From the NCBI GenBank assembly GCA_029204225.1, contig CM055101.1:617006-681005 (forward strand): a stretch of DNA of 64,000 nt, given 5' to 3'. Of this stretch, positions 1 through 10,731 are shown in pieces; the first letter of the stretch is position 1, and the number at the start of each line of letters is the position of its first letter. Origin of the DNA: Diphasiastrum complanatum. Lineage: Eukaryota > Streptophyta > Lycopodiopsida > Lycopodiales > Lycopodiaceae. Under the pieces are notes generated by a model. The model searched no databases. It had not been told where the DNA came from and worked only from the letters and a program-made list of their open reading frames with translations. A program made the position numbers and the translations under genes.

Positions 1-604
1 ATCTGCATGGGCATTGTGCATTATTGTAATGGGCATTACATTTGACTGACATAGAAGCATATGGGGGTTAAGAGAGAAAAATCTGCAATGAAAACATTGC
101 AGTGGGGAGGGGAGTGACTCCATTGCCCAATGGATAAAGCACTGAAAAAAAAAAAGGTTCACATTGCTAAATCATTTTTACGCACTTTGGATTCAAGCTA
201 GGAACATCTCATTTAGATCGATGATGTTTACAAGAGCAAATCTAGTCTTCGATCTGTGAAATCTTTTTGAAGCTGCAATGCACATGCACACTGCGATCAT
301 GCAATATTAGACCCAGCACTGGTAACCTGCATCCATGCTAAATCACTCAAAAATGCATTTGCATATCCCTCCATGCATGGGTCTGAGATGGGACACGCCT
401 TTTTAATCTGATGGGTTGGGAGAATTTGCCAATTAGGTCACGGGTGGGTTGATGCAGGTATGAAGACACCAGCTTATGTGAGGATGTTGCCGTGAAGACC
501 ACCAGTTGCAGATGGATCCTAAAGGCTCAACCAATGGCCTTTGGGAAGAGAGTGCTTGAAGACACCATACAAGATCCTTGTGGTTATGGCTAATGGTGCC
601 CTAA
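1..604. other. Non-coding stretch, indel-rich against its duplicate
   Basis: I see no gene. Compared with 45739-46342 it carries several one- or two-base indels (for example near positions 9, 38, 66, 77, 88, 392, 400 and 500), far more than the following kilobases. An oligo-A run lies near 147-157. A short minus-strand frame that is open in the right copy (46036-46272) is broken here by these indels. Confidence 0.7.
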
Positions 605-1029
605 ATTTGGGTCCTAAGTTCTAGAGAGAGGAGAGAGAGTCATCTCTCTCACCTATATTAGGCTGAAATTTGTGGAGAACAGGTTGGAGAAACTTATTGT
701 ATTGTTGAGAGAGATCAATAGATCATTGTCACAGTTTTTTCCTCCATTGAGAACATTGCTTTGTGTATTGTCTTCAAGCTTTTGTGTATGATCTTAAGAG
801 GTTTTCAAAAGTGATAGGCTGTTGTTGTAGGGCTGGTATGCTGTTGTTTTTGGCTGCCATCAGTAACTTTTATTATTTTCTTTTGTCTCTTGATTGCTTT
901 GTCAAGTTCATGTGTATCAAAGGTAGCATTAGGATGCTTTGCCATTTCTAGCCTTTGTAGCTTGTTGTGCAAAGATCTTAGCCAAGTATTTTGGGAGTTT
1001 GGATCCATTCAAGATCCATTTTTCTCACA
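605..1029 (+). repeat. Partial 5' LTR of decayed Copia element D
   Basis: From the GAGAGAGGAGAGAGAGTCAT stretch onward this is clearly related to the LTR at 12553-13207: same order of motifs, several indels and substitutions. It ends in CTCACA directly before a primer-binding site. The usual TGTGAAAATTG start of the family is not found, so the left part is lost or replaced. The inner boundary is firm; the outer one is approximate. Confidence 0.7.
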
Positions 1030-1041
1030 TGGTATCAGAGC
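1030..1041 (+). other. Primer-binding site (initiator Met tRNA), element D
   Basis: TGGTATCAGAGC directly follows the LTR end. It is the standard plant Copia site complementary to the 3' end of initiator methionine tRNA. Confidence 0.9.
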
Positions 1042-1329
1042 TAGTTGGCTGTTATTTTTAGTAAGGTTTCCATTTATGGTGATATTTGGATGTTTGATCA
1101 AGTTCTAGCATGATTATGCATTGCATTGTTGATCAAATCTTACGAAACTTTGTTTTGTGAGTTGAACTTGTGGATCAAAAGCATATTTCAGGTCTATTGA
1201 AGATCAGAGGCTGAGAAGAAGCTATTTTGGATTGGATCATAACACCTAATCATTTGTTGATTGTGAGGCTTGTGCATATTCCATACTAACAATGTTATGT
1301 TCAATGTATTGTTGACAATCTCCACTTCT

Positions 1330-1410
1330 GTGGATGAACACTCTCCTTTGTGGATGAACACTCTCCTTAGGTGGATGAACCTTCTCCTTAAGTGGATGAC
1401 AAATACTCTT
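1330..1410 (+). repeat. 21-bp tandem repeats in the leader of element D
   Basis: About four imperfect units beginning GTGGATGA, two of them reading GTGGATGAACACTCTCCTT, sit between the primer-binding site and gag. Related units occur at the same place in the leader at 13505-13566 and, reversed, in the element at 34603-41033. On the minus strand they read as repeated His-Pro-x-Lys-Glu-like codons. Their role is unknown. Confidence 0.75.
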
Positions 1411-2187
1411 TGAGTGATTTTGTATTTCTCCAAAAGGATGAGCAAAGCTCCCACTTGGATGAAAGATCCCCTTTTGGGTGAGCAGATTGTCAACAATCTT
1501 TTGCATAAATTTTGGTGTACTTTGTTGAGCATGTAAGTAACTCTCCTAATGTAATTTGATTGGAGCATTTGCTGGAAGGTTTTAACCATTATGCAAATGT
1601 GTTTTCAGGTTCTTAACAGGTTGAGGAACATTCTCATGTGAAGTGATCTTAGATCTACATCTAAACACCAAGATTTGACAAGCTAGTGAAGCTAGTCTTG
1701 TGATTCACTAAGTGTGCTCTTTCATTCACCTCTAAAGCTTGTATTTATCACTTACTGGAGTTTATAAACTTTTAGAAGTGTGGTTTACACGTGGTTTTAT
1801 AGGTTGAATCAATATCTTAGCGTGTTGATCATATGTTGATCAAGTTTGTTCAATTCTAGGTATTCTTGGCAGCCTAGTCTTTTGTATTTTCTAAGAATGC
1901 AAGTAACTCTTCACACCATAACTTGATTTGGTCACTTGATGGAAAGTTTGAGAAATTAAGCAAGAGTGTGTTCAGGTTGGTTTGAGTTGTAATCCATTCT
2001 TAGTGTGTGCAAAGTGTTGCATGTGTTTTCAATCTTCCTTTCTATGCTTGAAAACCAGCTAGGTTCAAGATAGAAGTATTTTAGGGTCCTAGATCTTCTG
2101 AAATCTCCTTATCCATCATTTGTTGAGAGGAAAGTGAGTGCTAGGTGCATTAGGACAGAGCCTAAAAGTTGAAGAATCATTATATTC

Positions 2188-2658
2188 ATGGCTCCCAATG
2201 GTGGGATCATGTTAGAAACTAATGATAGGTTGAGTTCAGCAAACTACTCTACCTGGAAAGTGAGGATGGAATCCTTACTTGAGTTGAATGAACTCAGAGA
2301 CCACCCATAGTTCAAGAGCAACAAAGGTTTGATAAGAAGGCCAAAAGGGCTCTTTATATCATTAAAATGAATGTTACCAATGAACTTCTCAAGGAAGTTG
2401 GTACTAGTCAAAGTGCAAGTTAGGCATGGAATGCCTTGAAGAAGCTCTTTGAATCAAAGTCCACATCTAGGGTATTGACCCTAAGCAGGCAAATATTTTC
2501 TAGTAGGCAAAGAGAGGGTGAAAGTGCTCATGCATTTGTCTTGAGGGTTAAGTCCTTAAGTGATGATCTAGCATGTATTGATGAAAACATAAAAGATGGT
2601 GAAATAGTCCAGGTTATGTTGAATGGTTTGCTAGATGAACATGCTAACCTTGTGTAAA
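2188..2658 (+). pseudogene. Copia gag N-terminus, inactivated (element D)
   Basis: It starts at an ATG whose first residues (MAPNGGIML, then NYSTWKVRME) match the gag start of the intact element at 14379. Three lesions are visible. A deletion after NELR removes the DIVAEIEE segment and creates a TAG. An in-frame TAG replaces Glu in the ASEAW motif. A TAA replaces Gln after HANLV, at 2656-2658. In a working Copia element this domain forms the particle shell around the RNA. All three lesions are shared with 47926-48396, so they predate the duplication. Confidence 0.85.
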
Positions 2659-4562
2659 TTTTTTCCATTCAAAGAGTCTTGCCAAGTGTGGTTGACTTTC
2701 AAGAAATCTTATTGGCTGAAGAACATAGGCTACAATCAAAGCTTGATGGTGCATCCTTGCAAGGTGAAAGTGAAGAGGCTTTCTTCACAAAAGGCAAAGT
2801 CAAAGGCAAAGGTAAAGGCAAAGGGAAATGGTCCAAAGGTGGTAACTCGGATCATGATGATCACTCTTCCTCCTCTTCTTCTACTTCTTTTAGAAAGAAA
2901 GACAAGTCAAAGTTCAAGTGCTTTTATTGTGGGATAAAAGGTCGTTTTGCAAATGAATGTCATAAGAAGCAAAGTAATGAAGGTAGCAAGCAAAACAACT
3001 TTTGTACTTCTAATGAGGATCTAGATTCTTGTGATTCTCCCATGATGTGTTCTTCAAGTCTAATGTCAAGTGGAAGTGACAAGGATTCATGGTGGATAGA
3101 TAGTGGATCTAGTTCACACATGACTAGTCACAAGGAGTTCTTTACTTTTGTGATCTCTTATGTTGGGACCAAGAAAGTCGTTCACATGCCAAATGGTGGT
3201 GAGGGTATGATCAAAGGTATTGGCTCAATTCCTATTTGCCTTTCTACTAATAGGAATTTAAGGCTTGATGGTGTTCTTTACATTCCTTCACTTTCAAGGA
3301 ATTTGCTAAATGTTGGTCAAATGTTAAAAAAAGGGTACAAGACAAAGTTTGTTGGGGATGTTTGCTTCATTACTAAGGGATATGTCTTGATTGCTATGGG
3401 CAATAGACAAGGTAGACTTTACAAGCTTGATGCATTTGTTATGTCTAACAAGAGGAATGAAATGGATGTTGGTGGTTCTCTCAACTTTCAAAAGTCAATC
3501 CCTAGCATCAATAAGATTGGTAGATCTTATGCAAAGTCTAAAGAACTTCCCTATGCTAGATCTAGGTTGAGATCTAATGAGCTTCTTGGAGATAGTAATT
3601 GTTGTGCTAACTTGACAACTTTTGGTGAATCTATGATCAATGTTTTGGATCCATTGGATCTTGAAGATGGACTAGTGCTACCTACTAGTCAAATGGAGTC
3701 TGGTGGTGCTAAATTAGTGTCATGTTTGAACTCTTCTACTCATAGATTTCCAAGTCTTGGTGGCTCTTCAATGGAACTACATGGCAAGTGCAAAAATGAA
3801 AAAGGTAAGAAGAGAGCTAACTTCATCAATGGAGGTGATGAAAACTCTTCTTTGGAACTGGTTAATGCTAATGACTTATTTACTCATTTGGAAAGAGATG
3901 GTGCTTTGAGCATGATTGAAGAAAAAGTTTCTTTTGTATCTTTATGTGATGAGTCCAAAAAAGTCATTTGTGAAACAAGTGATGTCACATGTATTCATAA
4001 AGAAAGTAGATCAAAAGGTTCTATCATGAGACTTGGTGAGGAAGATCTCAAGTCAAAAGGGAGAGATGAATGTGCAGTGTTCAAAGTAGGATGTACTCTG
4101 AATGATGCTTTTGTGAATGATAGTGAGGGTTCATTATCATTACCTATATCATTGATTAGAAGTCCAGGTTTGACAAGAAAAAGTACTTCAGTCATTCTTA
4201 TGTTGAAGGAACTATGTATTCTTTTCATGGCTTCTAATGTTCAAGAATCTTCCATTTCTTATGATGCAACTATCAAGAGGGAGATTGCTAACTTTTGCGG
4301 TGTGATCATTAAGAGGGAGTCTTGTGAAGGAAAGGGCAAAGGAAGAGTGACTCTTGGGAAGATTCAAGGCATGGATATTACATCTCTTCATCAACTCAAA
4401 GGTTGCTATGATTGTGGTGGAGTGTTCATGCATGATCAAGATGGCAAAGGGTTGGATGAAGAAGACTACATGGAGCAACTCAAGTGGCAATTTCTCCAAG
4501 GCAAGGAAGATCTCACTGGTCAGCTCATTGAGGTTTGGTTTGATCTCAATGGGCTGGTTTGA
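2659..4562 (+). CDS. Gag-protease open frame with unrecognised C-terminal extension (element D)
   Basis: An open frame of about 630 codons follows the TAA at 2656. The first ATG in frame comes only about 120 codons in, so this is the continuation of a broken polyprotein rather than a clean gene. Visible in order: the gag end (PSVVDFQEILLAEEHRL), a Lys/Gly-rich linker, a zinc knuckle CFYC-GIKG-R-FANEC whose histidine is replaced by arginine, and a retropepsin-like protease motif WWIDSGSSSHM with its Asp encoded at 3099. A remnant of the pre-integrase region follows (AKSKELPYARSRLRSNELLG). From about 3600 on, some 320 residues match no integrase or reverse-transcriptase motif I know. They are acidic and Ser-rich and end in FDLNGLV. 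The integrase D,D,E set is absent. The tail may be captured sequence or a very diverged pol remnant. Confidence 0.55.
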
Positions 4563-5125
4563 TTAGGTCTGATACTCAACTTCATCTACTCTACTTCATG
4601 TTGGATAGAATTGTAGAAATCTATCTTTTGGTTTATGATGGTGACATTGTTTTCACTAACTATAGTGAAAGGTTGAAATCAAGCAATGATGAGATCTTGT
4701 GGGATGTTAATCATGTGTTTGAGAGGGAATATCTTCAGAGGTTCATATCTAAAGATGTTTATAAATGCAAAGTCCTTGATTTTTTATTGGAAGATCAAGA
4801 TGTTGATCTTGAATTGCTTCATCAACACCAAGAGGCAAGTAGCAATTGGAAGCTAGTCAAAAGCATCAAAGGGGAGCCACATGGGCAAAGCATTTTGGAT
4901 CTGTTTTTACAGGTTCTTGAAGGTTCAAGTAAGGTTCTTGGAGTAGCAAGGAAGTGTCCTTTTACTCTACCTTATTTGTTTAATCTCATGTATGAACATT
5001 GTCATGTCAATGTGTTGGAATTGTCAAAATTCAATGAAACTAGTTCCATAGGTTTGCATCCTTTGGATCTTGGAGATGGAATAGTTATCATTGCTGGTTC
5101 TTATGATCAAGTGCCATATATCTAG
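4559..5125 (+). CDS. Second open frame of element D, unknown product
   Basis: This 188-codon frame overlaps the previous one by four bases in the -1 frame. Its first ATG is at 4598. The early segment LLVYDGDIVFTNYSE resembles the catalytic region of Copia reverse transcriptases (LLVYVDDIVFTG), but with one residue missing and the Asp pair broken. The rest (FEREYLQRF, LEDQDVDLELLHQHQ, LHPLDLGDGIVIIAGS) I do not recognise. The motif PLDLxDG also occurs in the preceding frame near 3650. It ends just before an RNase H fragment, which fits a collapsed pol gene. A captured gene is the alternative. Confidence 0.45.
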   Translation: MIRSDTQLHLLYFMLDRIVEIYLLVYDGDIVFTNYSERLKSSNDEILWDVNHVFEREYLQRFISKDVYKCKVLDFLLEDQDVDLELLHQHQEASSNWKLVKSIKGEPHGQSILDLFLQVLEGSSKVLGVARKCPFTLPYLFNLMYEHCHVNVLELSKFNETSSIGLHPLDLGDGIVIIAGSYDQVPYI

Positions 5126-5131
5126 CCCAAG

Positions 5132-5317
5132 ATCCAGTCTTCCATTCGAAGACCAAGCACATACCTCTGAAGTACCATCATATTCGAAACCTGATCTCGA
5201 AAGGAGAGCTCAATGTTGAATACATAGAATCAGAAGACATGATTGTAGACTTGCTGACCAAGCCACTGGACAAACCATTGTTTATAAAGCATAGGAAATC
5301 AATGAGAATTGGATAAA
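5132..5317 (+). pseudogene. Copia RNase H C-terminal fragment
   Basis: The frame reads DPVFHSKTKHIPLKYHHIR, then a segment ending DLLTKPLDKPLF, and stops at TAA. This is the end of a Copia RNase H / polyprotein (compare NPVFHARSKHIEIAHHFVR at the end of the intact element). It differs enough from the neighbouring families to come from another Copia lineage, or to be an old remnant. The upstream RNase H catalytic part is missing. Confidence 0.85.
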
Positions 5318-5893
5318 CGAAAAGAAGGTTGAATCGTTCAAGAGGGTTGAAAATGGTGCACTCGACAACCATTCCCTGTCATTCCCCAAGTCACCAAATA
5401 ATTGGGCCCCCTATCAAAAACTTTAAGTGCCGAATAAGATTATCAAGCATGGCCCAACTATCAGAACCATAGCTCATCAGGCAAGCTCCTGATGTCGGGC
5501 CTGAAGCTATCAAGCTATCACGCTCAACAACTAAAAAGCAACTTAACTAGAAAGGTAGTTAACTAGAGATTTAGCAAAAAAACTCTCTTGTAATGATTGG
5601 TTAATCCTTCTTGTAATCTCACAACGTGGGACACAAGTATAGAATAGAATCCAAATACAACTTAGAGAGATATATAGAAAGAGATATTTGTAGATCTGCA
5701 AGATAGCATAAAATACAATGTTGCAAGAGGAGCGTCAGGCTGCCAACGAGCAAGACACTGACTGACTCACTCTGCAAACAAAATACAAATGCAAATACAC
5801 TCTCTGATCTTCCAACTCTGATTGTTGAATTATATGTCTGATTGATTGATTACTATATTGTTTTTAATCTGTAGTCGAGTATCTAGGTCCTAC
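5318..5893 (+). repeat. Possible 3' LTR after the RNase H fragment
   Basis: A purine-rich stretch (CAAGAGGGTTGAAAATGG) follows the RNase H stop by about 25 bp, as polypurine tracts do. The region is non-coding, carries a TATATAG near 5670 and runs to a CCTACA near 5893. No second copy is in the unit to prove LTR borders, so they are a guess. Confidence 0.35.
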
Positions 5894-8681
5894 AAATTCC
5901 ATGCATAGTGTAGCGCATTTTTGCCAAGTATAGGCACACACGCAGCTGAGCACCAAATGCTTCGGCTAGCAAATACAAGCAAAACAAAAACAAAAAACCT
6001 CTATATTTTGTAGTCCTTTACATTATGACCTAGCTTCTGCAATACTTGTAGAAGAGTTTGGCATATTGATGTTATGACTAGTCCTACTGTGATGGTAGTT
6101 GAGTATCTAATTTTGAAGTATTTATAGCAAACTTTTTGAGTGCTGCATTGTCGATGTCTTTGTATGCCTTCGTTATAGGTTTCTAAAAGTGATTTAATTT
6201 CCATTCATTACAAGTTCATAAATTATCACGTTGTCATTTTAGTAAATCCTGAATCCTACCAATTTACAAAATTTTGTAATTATTGTTATGTATTGTATGT
6301 TGTGAAATTAATCATCATATTACTAGGTCATCAGATTTCAGCAGTGGTAGTTGTAGTGGAAATAAAAAATTATGTTTTTGATTTCCTCGCATCCTAATTC
6401 TGGAATAGAGATTAGAGATACAAAACCTCGTCGTTAGTCAAGGCGAGACAGTTGGACCCTCACAAGCAACTCCATCGCCTCTCAATCAAAACAAGCATCG
6501 CCGAGTCCCTTCTGATCCAAGGGAAGAGGAGGAGAATTGTGAATTATGCAATTATTACTTTTGAGACAAATTGTTTACAAAATGAGCTAAACATTCTATG
6601 GATGTTTCTCGAATTCTTAATACCATTCTAGAAGAATTCCCACAAAAAATGAAATTTGATACAAAAGAAATAAATAAGCACGAGCTTATGGATAAGGTAT
6701 CGTTCGGGGGGGGGGAGGTCCCTCCTTATTTGTGTTTGAAGTAGGACTGAAATAGAGTAGATTGTAGAAAAAACACCAGAAAAATACAAGAACCAAAAGG
6801 ATGTTGTTGCCATTAGGATGCAATGATCGGGCAATCACAATTTGGGATCGAGTGGAAAGGGGGGTTCTATGCAAGCATGATAATTTACTTTAAACTCTAA
6901 TTTTTTTTGTTTCAGAAACTGAGTTTGATCATTCATGTTGTTGTATTTTCCAATGACATATTAGCCCTAAATTGTATGTGGTAAATGACGGACGATGGAC
7001 AGCTTCTCACTAAAGAGTCGTATAGCACATTAGTGGATAAGTTGACCAGTGATGAATACCCCACAAAAGTAAGTTGTTTTTCAATATAATATAAGCTTAT
7101 CAATTATTTACAGCAAATACAAAAAAACAGATTTTATTTAACCCTAACTCTTGTTTGTTCATTCGTTTGTGTTAATGTTGAAGCTCTAGATGACATTCCA
7201 GATGATCAATCTAGCAAAAAATACACTAGAATTAGATTACATTAGATGTAGTATATATAATTAAATTAGGTTAGAAAAACTACAAAAGTGGTACATTCAT
7301 CATCGACATGAGTACTATGATTAAAAATTTCCATGCTTTTCGATGTGAAAAGTATTTTGGAATGCTCAAATTCAACACGTATGTGTTATGTACTTTTATT
7401 ATTTGCTATGGATGCAAAATGTTAAAAAATTCAAGCCAAGAAAGCATAACATTGTTTACAATGAATGCATAACTTAGTTATCAGTTTCCAAGAATGCATA
7501 ATCATAATTCGAGAATGTTAAATGTAATTTGCTAAGAACATCAAGAACACATAATGTGGAAATTTAATTTCATGAAGAGTGTTCCTTAATAATTTCATTT
7601 GTAGTAATGCTTTATATCCTTACTACATAGAAAGTAGGACTAATAATAAACAAGATTGTTGTTGTTTCATTTATTTTGTCGATGATGGATTTAAGTACTT
7701 AATCTCTAATGGTCAAGAAATAAAAAATGCATAATGCAATTACAATGTATCTGTTTGGAAACATACTACGGCTAATCTTATGAAGCCAAATCACGAAATT
7801 ATTTATAAAGTATATTTCTATGTCTATAAACTACTCAAATCAATTTTGCTTGGAACACACTCTTTTCTAACCTATATCTAAGAGTTTTTGAGTATTAGTT
7901 CTTGTTTTCAATGGATGACACATCTAAGTGAGCCACATGAGAAGTATCCAAAAACAAAAATCATTATAGTGTCACCGGTTCTCAATAAAGCAAAACAAAA
8001 CAGAGAACGTAAAGCATCCAAAGGACTTCAAAAATTGTAGATCACTCAATCAACTGATTTAGAAAAATCAACCCTTTGAAACATCAGATATTTTTTTTCC
8101 CTCAAATGTATAGACAAGTTGCTAGCGTGGACATTCAACTTTTTTATGACGAGAAGACAAATGAATCTCAACACCTAAATCGGAATTTCATTCTCGTAGA
8201 ATTCTGCAAACCTAATCATTTGTTTGATTATCCAGATGAACGGTCCTGTACGCAAGGCGTAAACCCAATCATAGTGGACTAATACCTGCCAAACAAGTAC
8301 AGCTGAGATGTTACAAACTGTAAGACAGGCCTTGTGTCTAATTATATGCCAGGTTGAACTATGTACAGAGCCAGATGAAAAGTTAGAACAGCATTCACAG
8401 TAAAATATTCTAGAAATAAGAATTGTGAATGTGTAGAGTATGTACTAAGCAGGCTGTAGCGTTTACTTCATACGCGAACAGTGATGTTAACGTTGATTGA
8501 ACGAGGCTTTCTTATTTTTACCATTTGCTATCTCAAAATCTAAACATTGAATATGGAAAGGTACAATATCTACCTAAATCACGCTGACGTTAGAAAGAAC
8601 AACAGCTGTAAAGTTTAACTGTGCAAAATAATATCATCAAATGGATAATTACCTTTGAATCGTCAACAATCGACTCGTGTA
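5894..8681. other. AT-rich intergenic stretch, no convincing gene
   Basis: No long open frame resembles a known protein. A run of G lies near 6706-6715. A short ATG frame at 6985-7068 (28 codons) ends in a strong donor AAAA|GTAAGTTG and is preceded by a good acceptor TTTGTTTCAG ending at 6915. No continuing exon fits, so I do not call a gene. The right copy (51632-54419) is almost the same. Confidence 0.5.
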
Positions 8682-10297
8682 TCAGGTCCAAGGCATAGAA
8701 AGTTCCTCGCTACCGTTTTTGTGCAGCAACCAGACTCCTGTTGGCTTCACAACCCATTCTAGATTCGGATTTCCTTCATGCTTTGAAAGGTAGCAAGAAA
8801 AAGATAAGTTTTGAGCTCATATACACAAATATATGTCATCACGAGGTAGGCATTTTTTCCAACCTCCAAAATGGCTGAATTATATAATTTTTTGGGTGCT
8901 GCCAAGGGTTAATGAATTCTTGTTGTTAGTTAGACTCTATTCTATAAACATATTGGAAACAAGAATGACAAGGTAGCAACACACTGCAGACGGAGCATGT
9001 CCATTCCTGTATTATGTTTCTCTGGCCAAAAGTCATTTAGTTGATGTAAATTGCAGGAGCGAATTTGTTATTTCTTTTATGCTAGATCCATGTCCAGTGT
9101 GATGAGAATTTAAAAGGAAGGACGGACCATTAGCTTGCATATTGCACGTACTGTAACATTCGCAAGACAGGCTGATCTAACTAAAAAGACGTCCTAGGGA
9201 TGAGCAATACCTGACTTCTGGGTGGAATGACACCACAGCAGCGGAATGGAAAAAGGGAGCGGAGCCCACACTTGTAATTAAACGCATAGACTGAATGCTG
9301 GGATTACAATCTGAAATCACGAAGTTCATCGCCAGTTGCGATTCAAATGGGAAAGATACAAGGATCCTCCAACAAGGGAGGCAGCTTAAAAGGCATAAGT
9401 GAGAAGCTGACAGCAAGACAGGCAGAAGTCCTCAGCTGTGCATCGTCAGTTCAGGAGCACGAGTGTCCTGTGAGCAGCGAGCAATGACTCTGCCAACAGA
9501 GGTTCAAAGGCAGTTGCGGGGCAAAAAAGAGGGATTGCACACTCATTTTAGGTTTTTGGCATGATTAGCCCAGTTATGTTTCTCCGTGCTACTCAATTGG
9601 AATGTGTGAAAGTTATACAAATAACAACAGAATGTTCAAGGTACGTGTGTGCTCATTAGACATAAAAAAGGGTCCTGCAGTTTTTAAACACCAATTCTTT
9701 GTTAACCTAAATTTTGTCGTTGCTTATATAATTACATATTACGCAGAGTGACTCAAGCATTCAATGATAGTCTCATATATAGGATAATGTGCAATAAACC
9801 TTTCTTATCAATATATACTTTTCCTTCACAGTATGTACCTACGGCAGATATTGGTTATGAATCTTGAGAAAGAAATCGTCCCCATCGTTTTGTAAATTAA
9901 CATTCCAAAATAACAAGCAGGAGTCAGACCATGACACGTCACACTATAGCTATGCAACATGATCAATATCAGATAAACTAAACACGAAAGATTGAGAGTC
10001 GACAGAAGGTTTCGCCTTACTTCCAAGTTCAATTCCCAAGTCCATGTCTGCACGTGGATTTCCTTCAATGTCATGCCCTCCCCACTTGTGAGATCACAGC
10101 TATATTCAATGCTTTCATTCCCATTGAAACTATACGACCAGCTGAGACCATATCGCAACACATGAACGCCCAAATATTTAGTGCCGTCTGAACAACCCGC
10201 TGATATGAGATCATCAGAGAGGTTTGTTACACGAAAGGAAGTAGCTAGAGACGAAGGTAAAAACACCTGAAGTAGAAATAGGCTAGCGAATGATCGC

Positions 10298-10300
<3 letters not shown>
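8682..10300 (-). pseudogene. S-protein homologue (plant self-incompatibility S1 family), broken copy
   Basis: This is the left copy of the two-exon gene at 54420-56055; exon 1 is 10021-10300 and exon 2 is 8682-8780. Relative to the right copy, exon 1 lacks 17 bp within the signal-peptide codons. Codon 5 (Arg) is followed at once by TAG, so the product would stop after five residues. Everything downstream, including the donor GAA|GTAAGG, the acceptor and exon 2, is preserved, so the lesion is recent. Re-initiation downstream would lack a signal peptide, and the SPH family works as secreted proteins. It is best read as a null allele or null duplicate. Confidence 0.8.

Positions 10301-10301
<1 letters not shown>

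Positions 10302-10347
<46 letters not shown>
10302..10347. repeat. (GA)n microsatellite in SPH 5' leader
   Basis: About 23 GA units lie directly upstream of the SPH start codon (CT-rich on the coding strand). The right copy has about 19 units at 56057-56094, an 8-bp length difference. Confidence 0.95.
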
Positions 10348-10348
<1 letters not shown>

Positions 10349-10369
10349 GGAGCTACCTTCGTCTACTTT

Positions 10370-10376
10370 CTTTATA
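10370..10376 (-). promoter_or_regulatory. Candidate TATA box of SPH gene
   Basis: TATAAAG on the minus strand lies about 70 bp upstream of the SPH start codon, with the GA/CT repeat between them. Position and sequence fit a plant core promoter. The right copy is at 56117-56123. Confidence 0.5.
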
Positions 10377-10666
10377 CAGAGAGTAGTGTGTGACGTAATG
10401 GGTTGTAGTTCTGCCCTAAAAACGACTCTCAGAGGAGAAAATATTTCAAACCGAAAAGCAATGTTGCTATATTCGAAACGAACCTAAGAATAAACTTATG
10501 GAATTCCCCCTGAAACCAGTTCGTTCAAACGCACCGATTTTTAAAACGATTTCGCCCTTGAAACGAGAGTAGCGGGAAAAAGTAGATCAAAATTGAAAAC
10601 AATTCTTAATTTATATTTCTTAGTGTTTACTTTGTGTTCTCTTGGATTAATTTAATGATTAAATTA

Positions 10667-10731
10667 TGCAATTCTGATTGCTCCCAGAATTCCTATTGCA
10701 ATAGTAATTCTTAGGAGCAATCACAATTGCA
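10667..10731. repeat. 65-nt near-perfect palindrome
   Basis: The segment runs from TGCAATTCTGATTGCTCC to GGAGCAATCACAATTGCA with TATTGCAATA at the centre, and reads almost the same on both strands with only a few mismatches. It would fold into a long hairpin. It lies between the SPH promoter and a GA-rich repeat, with no coding context. The right copy is at 56414-56478. Confidence 0.85.

Noticed and set aside
8076-8282. 68-codon plus-strand frame
   Set aside because: Short, AT-rich region, no known motif and no splice or promoter context.
9177-9416. 79-codon minus-strand frame between the SPH exons
   Set aside because: It lies in the predicted intron, lacks splice sites in a matching phase and resembles no SPH segment; the exon at 8682-8780 fits the family instead.
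10290-10487. Open frame rich in Arg-Glu repeats (and Leu-Ser repeats at 11962-12231)
   Set aside because: These are translations of (GA)n microsatellites, not proteins.
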